Source of the DNA: DSWT01 sp035415725
Lineage (GTDB): Bacteria; Chloroflexota; Anaerolineae; B4-G1; SLSP01
Direction: 5' to 3'
Length of the DNA stretch: 50,996 nucleotides
NCBI GenBank assembly: GCA_035415725.1
Contig: DAOOGN010000015.1
Coordinates: 1-50,996, forward strand
The notes under the pieces are model-generated. The model saw only the letters and a program-made list of their open reading frames with translations. It was not told where the DNA came from and did no database searches. Below, one piece after another: positions 39,887-50,100 of the stretch. The translations under genes were made by a program, and so were the position numbers. The stretch's first letter is position 1, and every line of letters starts with the position of its first letter.

Positions 39887-40981
39887 TCAATCCGGCTTGA
39901 CCACGAACGCACTGCGCGGCAACGTCGTCAACGTTTGCACACCGGCAGACGTGACCACCACGTCATCCTCGATGCGCACCCCGCCTACACCCTCAAGGTA
40001 AATGCCCGGTTCAATGGTGAACGTCATCCCCGGCTTGAGAGGCTGGGTGTTGCCGGCGACGATGTACGGCGGTTCGTGCGATTCCAGTCCCAGGCCATGG
40101 CCGGTGCGATGCGTGAACTGCGCTCCATACCCGCCCGCGGTGATGACGGCGCGCGCGGCTGCATCCACCTCCTGGGCCGTGACCCCCGGCGCAACGGCAG
40201 TGCGCCCCGCTTCATTGGCGCGTAGCACCATCTCGTGGACGTCCGCCAGCACGCCTGAGGGTGCACCAAAAACGACCATACGGGTCAAGTCGGAATCGTA
40301 TCCATCCACCACGGCGCCCCAATCGACCACCACCCAGTCATCAGGCTGAAAGGGTCGGTGCGCCGGATGGGCGTGGGGCAGTGCCCCGTTCGGGCCCCCG
40401 CAAACGATGGGGGCAAAGGCCAGCGCATCGGCGCCGTGGGAGAGCAGCACCGCGATCAACCGCGCCGCAGCTTCGCGCTCCGTCATACCGAGGCGAAGTT
40501 GCGGAACCCACAACTCGAACGCCTGCTCTGCGACGGCTACCGCCCGTCGCATTGCCTCCAATTCTGCGTCGCTCTTGACCATCCGCAGTGCGGCAAACAG
40601 ATCATCGGCGGGCACCAGTTCAGCGCCAGGGGCGTAACGCTGCAAGATGCGCGCTTCCAGCAGACGCATCCGTAGCGCTTCCACGCCCAGTCGCGCGTCG
40701 GCCAACTCCAGCGTGGCGCACGCCTCGTGGAAGGCCAGCGCGTATCCCTCTTCATCGGTGTAGGTGAAGATCTCACAGCCGGCATCCCTGGCTTTCGACG
40801 CCTCGAACTCCGGCGTCACCAAAGCCGGCGGCGCGTCCACAGGGCACAAGGCCACGACCGGACGCTCGCTGATGAAGAAGGAAAGGCCGGTCGCATAGAA
40901 GAGATTCGGCCCCGGCATCAAAACCAACGCATCCAGCCCGCGGCTTTCGGCCAACTGCGCCATCTGTTCAATGCGCGTCAT
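39887..40981 (-). CDS. M24-family metallopeptidase (Xaa-Pro aminopeptidase/prolidase-like)
   Basis: A 364-residue cytoplasmic peptidase. N-terminal creatinase-like domain (about 1-130) and C-terminal pita-bread fold. All five metal ligands are present: Asp220, Asp231, His295, Glu324, Glu338. Supporting motifs are VVVDWGAVVDGYDSDLTR, GHGLGLESHE and FTIEPGIYLEGVGGVRIEDD. It would remove N-terminal residues before proline or split X-Pro dipeptides using a two-metal centre. AGGAGG 4 nt before ATG 40981 sets the start; the frame is open to 41005. Confidence 0.93.
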   Translation of the reverse strand: MTRIEQMAQLAESRGLDALVLMPGPNLFYATGLSFFISERPVVALCPVDAPPALVTPEFEASKARDAGCEIFTYTDEEGYALAFHEACATLELADARLGVEALRMRLLEARILQRYAPGAELVPADDLFAALRMVKSDAELEAMRRAVAVAEQAFELWVPQLRLGMTEREAAARLIAVLLSHGADALAFAPIVCGGPNGALPHAHPAHRPFQPDDWVVVDWGAVVDGYDSDLTRMVVFGAPSGVLADVHEMVLRANEAGRTAVAPGVTAQEVDAAARAVITAGGYGAQFTHRTGHGLGLESHEPPYIVAGNTQPLKPGMTFTIEPGIYLEGVGGVRIEDDVVVTSAGVQTLTTLPRSAFVVKPD

Positions 40982-41009
40982 ACTTCCTCCTGCAATGTGA
41001 TACAATGTA

Positions 41010-41130
41010 GAACTGACGCAAATTTCCGTTTGTAGTGACGGCTTCAGCCGTTCTTGGCTTCTAAGAGACGCCTGAAGGCGCCACTACAAATCCTCCGCCG
41101 CTTGATTCGAGCCAGGTTTGCGTAAGTCCT
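41010..41130. mobile_element. Nested MITE-like element, copy D (filled, inverted orientation)
   Basis: Inverted relative to copy B. Right end TTTGCGTAAGTCCT ends at 41130; the left end AACTGACGCAAATTTCCG is degenerate. The inner palindrome occupies 41029-41090, again 62 bp, with ends TTTGTAGTGACG and CACTACAAA. It fills nearly the whole space between two divergent genes. Confidence 0.78.
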
Positions 41131-41141
41131 GAGGTGTGAAA

Positions 41142-41786
41142 ATGAGTGCCGATTTTATGATTATTCAACTGCCCCTGGGCATTCTGGAAGCCAATTGCTA
41201 TCTCGTTTACGATGCAGACGACGGCAACGGCATCGTCGTCGATCCCGGCGGGGACGTAGCCCCATTGTTGCGAGAAATCGAGCAGCGCCGCGTCACGGTC
41301 AAGGCCATCCTCAACACTCACGGGCACTTCGATCACAGCGCCGGTAACATCGACCTGGCCCATCTGCACGCGCCGCTCGCCATCCATCCCGCCGACCGCG
41401 AACTCCTCGCCGCCGGCGGCGGCGCCGCCTGGTTTGGGTTTCCGCCGGTCCCGGCCGTGCAACCCACCCTCGATCTCACCGCCGGGTTTGAACTTGCCGT
41501 GGGGAAGCTGCATGGACACGTGCTGGAGACGCCGGGTCACACACCGGGCAGTGTATGCCTTTACATCCCCGAAGAGAACGCCTTGTTGACCGGTGACACT
41601 CTCTTCGCCGGCAGTGTTGGGAGGACGGACCTGCCCGGCGGCGACCCCCGCGCCCTGACAGAGAGCCTCAAGCGGCTACTCACCTTGCCGCCCGAAACCG
41701 TCATCTATCCCGGACACGGCCCGCTGAGCACACTGGCGCAGGAAAAGCGCAGCAATCCCTGGTTGAAGTGGATCGCAGCGCGGTAG
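41142..41786 (+). CDS. Metallo-beta-lactamase-fold hydrolase, glyoxalase II-like
   Basis: A 214-residue metal-dependent hydrolase. Ligands: THGHFDHSAG (His60, His62, Asp64, His65), His133 in PGHTPGS, Asp152 in TGDTLF and His192 in PGHG. This is the complete two-metal site of the glyoxalase II/YcbL-type subgroup, which cleaves thioesters such as S-lactoylglutathione or related thiols. Substrate not certain. GAGG at 41131-41134 lies 7 nt before ATG 41142 and directly abuts element copy D. The upstream in-frame GTG 41136 is poorly spaced. Confidence 0.92.
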   Translation: MSADFMIIQLPLGILEANCYLVYDADDGNGIVVDPGGDVAPLLREIEQRRVTVKAILNTHGHFDHSAGNIDLAHLHAPLAIHPADRELLAAGGGAAWFGFPPVPAVQPTLDLTAGFELAVGKLHGHVLETPGHTPGSVCLYIPEENALLTGDTLFAGSVGRTDLPGGDPRALTESLKRLLTLPPETVIYPGHGPLSTLAQEKRSNPWLKWIAAR

Positions 41787-41806
41787 CGCTCCACCGTCAG
41801 CCTTGA

Positions 41807-41842
41807 GCTATCAGCCCCAAGGCTCAAGCTGACGCTGATAGC
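41807..41842. terminator. Possible bidirectional hairpin between convergent genes
   Basis: GCTATCAGC (41807-41815) pairs with GCTGATAGC (41834-41842). No T-run. It lies between the hydrolase and the small membrane protein genes that point towards each other. Confidence 0.35.
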
Positions 41843-41856
41843 CGCAAGCGCATAGC

Positions 41857-42054
41857 TTACCCCGTAATCAGCCGCAGCAGGCCGATGAAGCTCAGCCCGA
41901 ATTTGAGCGCGTCACCCGCCGATGGCACCGACAGTTGTTCTTTACCGGCCTCATCCACTTTCACATTGCTGTTGAAATACAACCAACCGGCCAGCACGCC
42001 GGCTAAAGCTCCCATAACACCACCGATCAACAAAGTTCGTGTCCGATAATTCAC
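41857..42054 (-). CDS. Small membrane protein
   Basis: A 65-residue protein with an N-terminal membrane helix containing a Gly-rich face (LLIGGVMGALAGVLAGWLYF, about residues 8-27) and a short polar C-terminal part ending in a second hydrophobic patch. Family not recognised. ATGA overlap with the gene upstream, so the pair is translationally coupled and probably works together in the membrane. Confidence 0.7.
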   Translation of the reverse strand: MNYRTRTLLIGGVMGALAGVLAGWLYFNSNVKVDEAGKEQLSVPSAGDALKFGLSFIGLLRLITG

Positions 42055-42332
42055 ATGGACCTCCTGGAAACGATTTTTTCAACCATCGTCGTCGCCATAC
42101 GCATCCTGGTATGGACCGTGATCAAAGGGTTCACGACCGTTCTGGATGCCTGTTCGACTTTAGCATGCGCCTTTCTGGCATAGACCTGACCCAGCTTCAG
42201 GTACTGTTGGGCAAACTTCTGCAGGCGGGACACACCGTAGGCCGCTCCCGCCGTCAAGGCCAGGGGGATCAAAGCGATGACTAACGCTTCTAAACTCAGA
42301 AAAACCAGTGCAATGTCCCGTGCGGTCCCCAT
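42051..42332 (-). CDS. Small membrane protein with C-terminal helical tail
   Basis: A 93-residue protein: one membrane segment at about 6-33 (VFLSLEALVIALIPLALTAG) followed by a long basic amphipathic helix (KFAQQYLKLGQVYARKAHAKVEQASRTVVNP). GGGGG just before ATG 42332 may be the ribosome site. Family not recognised. Divergent from the GT-C genes, and first gene of a two-gene operon. Confidence 0.7.
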   Translation of the reverse strand: MGTARDIALVFLSLEALVIALIPLALTAGAAYGVSRLQKFAQQYLKLGQVYARKAHAKVEQASRTVVNPLITVHTRMRMATTMVEKIVSRRSM

Positions 42333-42493
42333 ATTTCCCCCTTGCAAGTTAGAGATGAGAGATTGCCAGTGTACTACCTCTATCTTCTAATTTCTAATTT
42401 CCTTCCCTATCCTTCAAGTATACTCGGTTCGACAATACAAACAAGTCGCACAAGCAGGTTGCGATTACGCGCCTCTGGGGTAACATAGCAACC

Positions 42494-44515
42494 GTGAAAA
42501 CCAAACCGAGATGGCGATGGGGCCTCCTCATCATCCTGCTCCTGCTCACTTTTGCCCTGCGCGTAGGGGATCTGGACGGCGTTCCGCCGGGCCTCACCCA
42601 CGACGAAGCGGCCAACGGCCACGACAGTGCGGCCATTCTGCGCGGCGTGCATCGCCTCTACTTTCCGGTAGGCTATGGGCGCGAGCCGCTCTACAACTAT
42701 TCCGTAGCGGCAGTCACATTTTTCTTAGGACAGGGCATCTTCACCCTGCGGATAACGTCGGTCTTCTGGAGCCTGTTCACGTGGACCGCGACCGTCGCGC
42801 TGGCGCGGCGCTGGTGGGGAGGGCGGGCAGCACTGCTGACCGGCGCAGCGCTCACGAGCAGTTTCTGGCCGTTGATGATGGCGCGGGTGGGATTGCGGGC
42901 GACGACGCTGCCCGCCCTCCTCGCGGCCTCGGCGCTGGCCTACGAACACGCCCTGACCGCACAGACAACGCGACGGATGTGGAGCGGCTACGCGCTGGCC
43001 GGCATCTTCCTCGGCGCGAGCCTCTACACGTACATGGCAAGTCGTGGCATGCCAGCGCTCTACCTCACCTTCCTCGTCGCCCTGATCGTTTTCGACCGCC
43101 GCACCTTGCGCCGAAGCTGGCCGGGCACCCTGGCCGTCGTGGTCATCGCTGCCCTGGTCAGTTTCCCGCTCTTCTATTATCTGCACATCCATCCCGAACT
43201 CGAACAGCGTATCGCGCAACTCGGCGGGGCGATTGTCGCGCTGAAAAGCGGAGAATGGCGTCCACTGTGGAAGAACATCGGCGACTCACTGCCGCTGCTC
43301 TTCTGGCAAGCCGATCCCTCCTGGCTTTACAACATCGCCGGGCGGGCGGCACTGGAACCCCTGCTAGCCGCGATGTTCGTCGTCGGCACACTCCGCGCCG
43401 TGACCCACCTGCGGGACCGCCGCTGCCTGTTCGTCCTGCTCTGGCTGGCCGGCGGACTGGCCCCCGCGTTCCTTACCAGCGTGGACTACAACACCCTCCA
43501 CGCCATTGCCGCCCTTCCCGCCGTCTTCCTCCTCGTCGGCTTGGGCCTGGAAACGGCGTGGGAGTACAGCGGCAAGCTAAAGGTTCCAGGTTTTATGTTT
43601 TACGCTTTACGCTGGATGCTGCTCCTGGCGCTCCTGTTCACCGGCGTCGAAGCCGTTCATGCCTATTTCGTCACCTGGGGGCAAAACCGCGACGTCCGCG
43701 TGCTGTACCGCCATCACGTCGTCGCGCTGGGGCGCTATCTGGAAGACAGCCCCGTTCGTACACCGGTTGTCATCACCAGCCTCTATCCGGGCGAATTTCA
43801 CGATCCGTATACGATGGAAGTGACGCTGCGCCGCGAGGACCTGGACATCCGCTGGAGCGATGGCCGCGGCGCGCTTTTCTTTCCGCACGGCGAGACGCGC
43901 CTTTACACCGAAACCCAGGCTGCGCCGGGGGCGTGGCTGCGTCCTTGGGTGGACGATGACCTCAGCGCGGAGACAACTCTGACGTTGAGAGACGATGACA
44001 TCCCAACGGCGGTTTATGGCTATCGCTGGGATGCCGATGCCGCGTGGCGCGCCTTGCACGCCACCCTGACCGACCTCGTCTACACCGCGCCGGGCGACCC
44101 GCCGCCGGGCACGCCACACAATGCGACGCTATGTCCCGTCGTCTACGGCGGAACCGTCGCTCTGATGGGATACCGGATCACCCCCCAGGCCCTTCACCCC
44201 GGCGAGACGCTCAATCTGCTCACGGCATGGGAAGTCCGGGCGGCGCATCCTGCAGAACTGGTCCTGTTCACCCATTTGCTGAATGCCGACAACGTCACAA
44301 TCACACAGGTGGACCGGCTCGACGCCCCTTCCTGGCAATGGCAGGCCGGTGATCGCTTCGCGCACCTCCACGCGCTGAATCTGCCCCCCGATTTGCCGCC
44401 GGGCAGTTATGCCCTCGTCGTCGGGTTCTACACGCGTGCCGCTCTGCAGCGGCTGCCCATCGACGACGCCGGTCCGATCACCCGCGTGCTCATCCCCGTG
44501 GAGGTCGTGCCATGA
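42494..44515 (+). CDS. GT-C-fold membrane glycosyltransferase (ArnT/PMT-like)
   Basis: A 673-residue protein. About eleven membrane helices in residues 10-400 are followed by a soluble C-terminal domain (about 410-673) of beta-rich type. The first extracytoplasmic loop carries LTHDEAANGHD, the acidic Asp-Glu motif that forms the active site of GT-C enzymes such as ArnT and protein mannosyltransferases. These use polyprenyl-phosphate sugars outside the membrane. Acceptor unknown. The start is a GTG; no ATG lies nearby in frame and the ribosome site is weak. The last helices contain an in-frame heptamer tract (43592-43612). Its stop overlaps the next start (ATGA), so the two paralogues are coupled. 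Confidence 0.85.
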   Translation: MKTKPRWRWGLLIILLLLTFALRVGDLDGVPPGLTHDEAANGHDSAAILRGVHRLYFPVGYGREPLYNYSVAAVTFFLGQGIFTLRITSVFWSLFTWTATVALARRWWGGRAALLTGAALTSSFWPLMMARVGLRATTLPALLAASALAYEHALTAQTTRRMWSGYALAGIFLGASLYTYMASRGMPALYLTFLVALIVFDRRTLRRSWPGTLAVVVIAALVSFPLFYYLHIHPELEQRIAQLGGAIVALKSGEWRPLWKNIGDSLPLLFWQADPSWLYNIAGRAALEPLLAAMFVVGTLRAVTHLRDRRCLFVLLWLAGGLAPAFLTSVDYNTLHAIAALPAVFLLVGLGLETAWEYSGKLKVPGFMFYALRWMLLLALLFTGVEAVHAYFVTWGQNRDVRVLYRHHVVALGRYLEDSPVRTPVVITSLYPGEFHDPYTMEVTLRREDLDIRWSDGRGALFFPHGETRLYTETQAAPGAWLRPWVDDDLSAETTLTLRDDDIPTAVYGYRWDADAAWRALHATLTDLVYTAPGDPPPGTPHNATLCPVVYGGTVALMGYRITPQALHPGETLNLLTAWEVRAAHPAELVLFTHLLNADNVTITQVDRLDAPSWQWQAGDRFAHLHALNLPPDLPPGSYALVVGFYTRAALQRLPIDDAGPITRVLIPVEVVP

Positions 44516-46440
44516 AGCGGCTGAAACCCTGGGAACGGAGGAGCGTCCTCGCCATGCTGTTGCTGGCGTGGGGATTGCGCTGGGCGGCACTGCTGGACGT
44601 CCCTCCCGGCTGGCGCGACGACGATCTCATCGAACTCTACACTTTTTCGCAGGAAATCCTGAAGAGCGGCCCACAGCTTTACTTTGCCGGGGCGTCGGGG
44701 CACGAACCGCTCTACCACACCATCCGCGCGCCGCTGCTGGCGCTTGCCGGGCTGAACCAGGCCTCAGCACGCTGGCAGGCGGCCGTCTTCGGCATGCTCG
44801 CGGTGCTGTTGACCTGGGCCGTGGGACGACGGCTCTTCACCCGTGAAGTGGGTCTGCTGGCGGGTGCGCTGGTCGCCGTCTCCTTCTGGGCGTTGATGTA
44901 TAGCCGCGTCGCCATCCGCCACATCGGCGTGCTGCCGTGGGCGCTCTTGGCGATCTACAGCGCGTGGCGGGTGCTGCAGGACGAGCATCCGCCGCGCGCG
45001 GCGGCATGGGGTATGGCGATAGGGACGACGGGAGCGCTGTATACCTACTATGCGGGACGGCTTATTCCGGCGCTGCTGATCGTCGCCTGGCCTGTGGTGG
45101 GGGGACGCCAGGGCCGCTGGAAGCCATATCTGGCGGCGCTGACCGGCGGCGTGCTGCTGGCCGTCCCGATGTTCTGGGCCGCGGCGCACATTCCAGGGGC
45201 CGACGCGCGCGTGGGCGAACTGGCCGTGCCGCTGCGGGCATTGCAGACGGGCAACTGGAAGCCGCTCCTGCAAACCACCTGGACGACGCTGGGCATGGCG
45301 CACGCTACAGGCGATCCTGAATGGCTCTACAACATCGCGGAACGTCCGGTTTTCGGCCTTGCCGGCGCGTTGCTCTTTTACCTCGGCATACTCACGCGGT
45401 TAGGACACTTGAAACAAGCCAACGCGCGCTGGCTCCTGCTGTGGCTCGGCGTGGGGATCGCGCCGGCGTTCATCAGCCTGCCGCCGTCGAGTTACGGACA
45501 CACGATTCTGGCGCTGCCCGCCGTCTACATTCTCATGGCGATGCCGCTGAAGGCCGCCGCGCGCCGTTGGCCGTGGACGACCATTCCGCTGTTCGCGCTG
45601 ACGCTGGCGTTGGTCGCCGGGCGCGATCTACCCGACTATTTCGTCAAATGGCCGCAGGCGCCGCTGGTGCGCTTCCTCTATCGTGCCGACTATCGCGCGC
45701 TGGCGCAGTATCTCGACGGCCACCCGACGGTCGAAGACGCCGTTGTGGGGAGTTTCCTCTACGGCCCGTGGGATAAAGTCGCCGTGGAAACCGACATGCA
45801 GCGGCAGGATGTGGCCTTGCGCTGGGTCAATCCGGAGCGGGCGTTGGTCGGCGGCGCAGAGCCGCTCCGTTTTTACGTGCAGGACGAGAACAAACGCGCG
45901 GCGCAATTCCAGGCGCTCCTCGATGCCGCACCACGCCTCGAAGCGCCGGCGGGAATGCAAGGGCTGTGGCTCTCGCTGCCGGAACCGCCGGCTAAGGCGC
46001 TTACGGTGGACATCGATGGAGCGACGCTGGCGGAGCGGCCCTTCGCCGGGGCGCTGGCACTGCAAGCCGTGGCCTGGAACGATGATCTCACGTTGACCGC
46101 GTGGTGGACTGTCGTCGGCGACCTGCCACTGCCGCCGCAAGAGCTGATCGCCAATCCACCGCCGCCGGGCCTCTACAACGGACCGCGGTTGAGCATCTTC
46201 GCCCACCTCGTCGCTGCCGACGGGACCTGGGTGACCGGGGATGACGGGCTGGGCGTCGATCCGTACTCGTTGCGCGTGGGCGACCGCGTGGTGCAAGTCC
46301 ATCACTTCACCCCGCCGGAAGATGCCCCGCCCGGACCCTATACCCTCTCCATGGGCCTATACGATCCACTCACCGGCGAGCGCTGGCAGTTGCCAAATGG
46401 GGCGGATAAATTTATAATGGTGGGTGCGGCAAGGGATTAA
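44512..46440 (+). CDS. GT-C-fold membrane glycosyltransferase, paralogue of the preceding gene
   Basis: A 642-residue protein with the same plan as the gene before it: a loop with GWRDDDLIELYTF after the first helix (acidic active-site motif, here Asp-Asp-Asp), about eleven membrane spans, and a C-terminal beta-rich domain that ends with the same 'H-L…D…D…G…PPG-Y.L..GLYD' type of pattern. The two probably arose by duplication and may act as a pair or on different sugars. The replacement of the HDE motif by WRDDD is a visible difference. ATGA overlap upstream. Confidence 0.83.
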   Translation: MKRLKPWERRSVLAMLLLAWGLRWAALLDVPPGWRDDDLIELYTFSQEILKSGPQLYFAGASGHEPLYHTIRAPLLALAGLNQASARWQAAVFGMLAVLLTWAVGRRLFTREVGLLAGALVAVSFWALMYSRVAIRHIGVLPWALLAIYSAWRVLQDEHPPRAAAWGMAIGTTGALYTYYAGRLIPALLIVAWPVVGGRQGRWKPYLAALTGGVLLAVPMFWAAAHIPGADARVGELAVPLRALQTGNWKPLLQTTWTTLGMAHATGDPEWLYNIAERPVFGLAGALLFYLGILTRLGHLKQANARWLLLWLGVGIAPAFISLPPSSYGHTILALPAVYILMAMPLKAAARRWPWTTIPLFALTLALVAGRDLPDYFVKWPQAPLVRFLYRADYRALAQYLDGHPTVEDAVVGSFLYGPWDKVAVETDMQRQDVALRWVNPERALVGGAEPLRFYVQDENKRAAQFQALLDAAPRLEAPAGMQGLWLSLPEPPAKALTVDIDGATLAERPFAGALALQAVAWNDDLTLTAWWTVVGDLPLPPQELIANPPPPGLYNGPRLSIFAHLVAADGTWVTGDDGLGVDPYSLRVGDRVVQVHHFTPPEDAPPGPYTLSMGLYDPLTGERWQLPNGADKFIMVGAARD

Positions 46441-46488
46441 ACCGGGCGATTTATCCAATCATCCTACAGATTAGCTCAGGAGGGCATC

Positions 46489-47043
46489 ATGACGGTCAAG
46501 GTTTTGGTTCCTGTGGCTAACGGCACGGAAGAAATCGAAGCGGTGTGCCTCATCGACACGCTGCGGCGGACGGGCGCGGAAGTGACGGTGGCCTCGGTGG
46601 AAGCTATGCTTCAGGTGACGGCCTCGCGCGGCACGAAGCTGGTTGCTGACGTCTCCATCGCCGACTGTGCCACCACGGTTTACGATTGCATTGCCCTCCC
46701 CGGCGGGATGCCCGGTGCGGAACATCTGCGCGACTGCGCGGCGCTGACGACGCTGCTGTATTGTCAACGCGACGCAGGCCGTCTTTACGGCGCGATCTGC
46801 GCCGCGCCGGTGGTAGTGTTGCAACATCACGGCCTGCTGGGAGGACGCGCCGCCACCTGTCACCCCTCCTTCGCCGCACAACTCGCCAATCCGGTCAAAA
46901 TCGCCGAGCGTGTTGTCGTCGACGGCCACTGCATCACCAGTCGCGGCCCCGGCACCGCCCTCGAGTTCGCTCTGGCGCTGATCGAGGCGCTGTACGGCGC
47001 GGAGACAGCACGGGAGATCGGCGCGCAAATGCTGGTGAAGTAG
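46489..47043 (+). CDS. DJ-1/PfpI-family protein (YajL/ThiJ-like)
   Basis: A 184-residue single-domain DJ-1 protein. Start motif VLVPVANGTEEIEAV with the conserved Glu15, and nucleophile elbow AICAAPVVVL with Cys104, equivalent to Cys106 of human DJ-1. PGGMPGAEHLRD and the C-terminal TSRGPGTALEFALALIE are family hallmarks. The group is linked to repair of glycated or carbonyl-damaged molecules and to redox stress. The exact activity is debated. AGGAGG 6 nt before ATG 46489. It lies between the GT-C genes without obvious functional link. Confidence 0.92.
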   Translation: MTVKVLVPVANGTEEIEAVCLIDTLRRTGAEVTVASVEAMLQVTASRGTKLVADVSIADCATTVYDCIALPGGMPGAEHLRDCAALTTLLYCQRDAGRLYGAICAAPVVVLQHHGLLGGRAATCHPSFAAQLANPVKIAERVVVDGHCITSRGPGTALEFALALIEALYGAETAREIGAQMLVK

Positions 47044-47106
47044 TCGGCGGATAACAGGGTTCTCACGCCGCCGGTGGATAGTGGGTATTTGATCGTATAG
47101 AGATCC

Positions 47107-50100
47107 TTGGGCAGTTCCGCGGTTCGCAAACGGGGAACTGGCGTTCCCCTCGAAGCGAGCGAGGATGATAGGCTTTTGAAACATAGCGCCAAAGCACTCG
47201 ACTTTTGGAAAATCGCAGCCATCGTTATTCTCGTGCTGGCGGTCGTCAGCCGGTTCTACGCGCTGGGCGACCGCGCCGTCAGCCATGACGAGATGACGCA
47301 TGCGAAATTCTCGTGGAACCTCTACTCCGGACGGGGGTTCCGGCACGATCCGTTGATGCACGGGCCGCTGCTCTTCGAGGCGACGGCGTTCATCTACTTC
47401 CTCTTTGGCGTGAGCGATTTCACGGCGCGCATCTACGCCGCTACGCTCGGCGTGATTCTGGTGATGACGCCGTGGTTGCTTCGCAAGTGGCTGGGGAAAC
47501 ACGGCGCGCTGTTCGCGTCCATCATGCTGCTCATCTCACCGGCGATCACTTTCTATGCACGTTATACCCGTCACGATACGCCGCTGATGCTGATGACGGT
47601 ATTGCTGTTATGGACGTTGTTGCAATATCTGGACACGGGACGCACGCGCTGGCTCTACGGGATGGCCGTTTTCTTCCCGCTGATGTACGCTTCCAAAGAG
47701 AATGCCTACATCTACACAGCCATTTTTCTCGTCCTGCTCGCCCTGCCTTTTCTCTGGCAGGTCTTCCATACGCGATGGGCGCGCCCCGACCTGTTCAGGC
47801 TGCTGGTGATCGCCGTTGTTGTGGCGCTGTTGTTGGGCGGAGTTTTCGTCCTGTCTACAAGAAACGCACCGGTGCAGGAGGCGGACGAAGCGGACAACGC
47901 CAGCATCGCCAACATCATCATCCCGTGGTGGGGACGGCTGGCAATGGGGATTGCCTTCCTCGCCTTGTTGAGCGTCGTGCCCCTCATCTATTACGGTGTG
48001 GGCGAAACCACCATGCGCGGATGGCGGTTGTTCGACGTGTTGATGGTCCTGGGAACATTGACGCTGCCGCTGGGTTCGGCTTTTCTGATGAAGTTCGTGG
48101 CCGGGGTGGATATGAAAGCCTTCTACGCCGCGCTGATGGGGCCGGATTTCAGCACGCTGCCGGTGGGGACAACCATCGCTGCCTTCGCCACCTTTGTGGT
48201 GACGGTGGGGATCTCAGTGCTTTTAGGGCTGGGATGGGACAAAAAGCGTTGGCCGAAGGTCGCCCTTATCCACTACGGCATCTTTTTTGTGCTCTACAGC
48301 ACGTTCTTTACCTGGGGATGGGGTATCCTGACCGGCATGATCGGCGGACTGGCATACTGGATGGCCCAGCAAGGTGTGGCACGCGGCCAGCAACCCTGGT
48401 ATTACTACGCCGTCATCGGTCCGCTGTATGAATATCTGCCGCTGCTTCTCTCCGCCGGCGCCGGCGTGTGGGGCCTCGTGCGCTTTTTCCGCCCGGCGGC
48501 GCCCCGGCGTGCCGTCGATGACGGCTCCACAGAGGAACCTAAACCTCTCGCTATCGACCGCCTCTTCCCGTTGTTTCTCCTGGCGTGGGCGTTGTTCTCA
48601 TGGGTCGCCTATGCCTACGCAGGCGAAAAGATGCCCTGGTTGTTCGTCCACATCGCCCTGCCGCATCTCCTGCTGGCGGCCTGGGGATTGAACCAATGGC
48701 TGCAAGACTTGACCTGGCAAGACTTCATCGCGCGGCGCGGCTGGCTGCTGATCACGGCGCTGTTGCTGTTGTGGAGGGCGTTCGCTGTGCTGCCGCAAGC
48801 TCTTGGAGAATGGCGCACTGTCCAGAGCGGGTTGACCTTGACCGGACTGGAACCGGTGGTCAAAATCATTAGCGCCTTCATCGGCATTGTGCTTGGTGGC
48901 GGTCTGCTGGTCTGGGCCGTTGACAAACTGGGGTCGAAACGCGCACTGCGGCTGGCGCTGGCGACGGTCGTCGGAGTGCTGGCCGTGTTCACGGTGCGCA
49001 CGATGTTCATGCTCAACTACATCAATGCGGAGTTGGGGACCGAGTTTATGGTCTACGCGCATGCGACGCCGGATGTCAAAAAAGTCCTCGCGCAGATCGA
49101 GGAAATCTCCTGGCGCACGACCGGTACACCTAACGACATCAAAGTCGCTTACGGCAAGGAAGGAGCGTGGCCGTTCTACTGGTACATGGAGACACGCTAT
49201 CCCAACAACTACTACTACGACACCACACCCGACGCCGAACGCCTGCCCGAATGTCCGGTGGTCATTGCCGGGAGGGAGCAATGGTCCGCCGTCGAACCCA
49301 TTCTGGGGGCGGACTATGTGGCTTTCGATTACAAGTACATCTGGTGGCCCCTCGAAGATTACCGGGACCTGACCTGGGAACGCATTCGTGCCGCCCTGAG
49401 CGATCCGGCGATGCGCGCAGCGCTGTGGGACATCATCCGCGACCGCGATTATACGGCTTATGCCAGGCTCAAGAACCCCGAAAACCCCTTCACGCTGAAG
49501 ACGTGGCCCAATCGTATGGACATGCGCTTCTACGTGCGCCGCGACTTGACGCAACAGGTGTGGAGCTACCATGGGAGGACGGCGCAGTCATCGTTGGCGT
49601 CGGATCCCTATCAAGCTGCTGAGCGAACGCTACCCATCGTCCTGAAAGTCAAGCTCTCCAACGCTGCGCCCCGCGGTGTTGCCGTTGCGCCGGATGGGAC
49701 GTTGTATGTGGCGGACACGGCGCAGCACAGTATCTGGCGTATCAGCCAGGAGGGGGAATTGCTGAACACGTGGGGCGAATACGGCAGCGAAACGGGGCAG
49801 TTCAACGAGCCATGGGGTGTCGCCATAGACGCGCAGGGCAACGTCTATGTGGCGGACACGTGGAATCATCGTCTCCAGAAGTTCACCACGGAAGGTGATT
49901 ATCTCCTGAGTTGGGGGCGGCTGGGACAGGCGCAGGCCTATGACATGATGAGTCACGGCTTGTTCCACGGGCCGCGCGGCATTGCGGTGGGACCCCAGGG
50001 TGAGATTTACGTCGTTGATACCGGCAACAAGCGTGTGCAGGTCTTCGATGCGCAGGGGAATTACCGATGGGAATTCGGCGGCGCGGGTAACATGGCGGGG

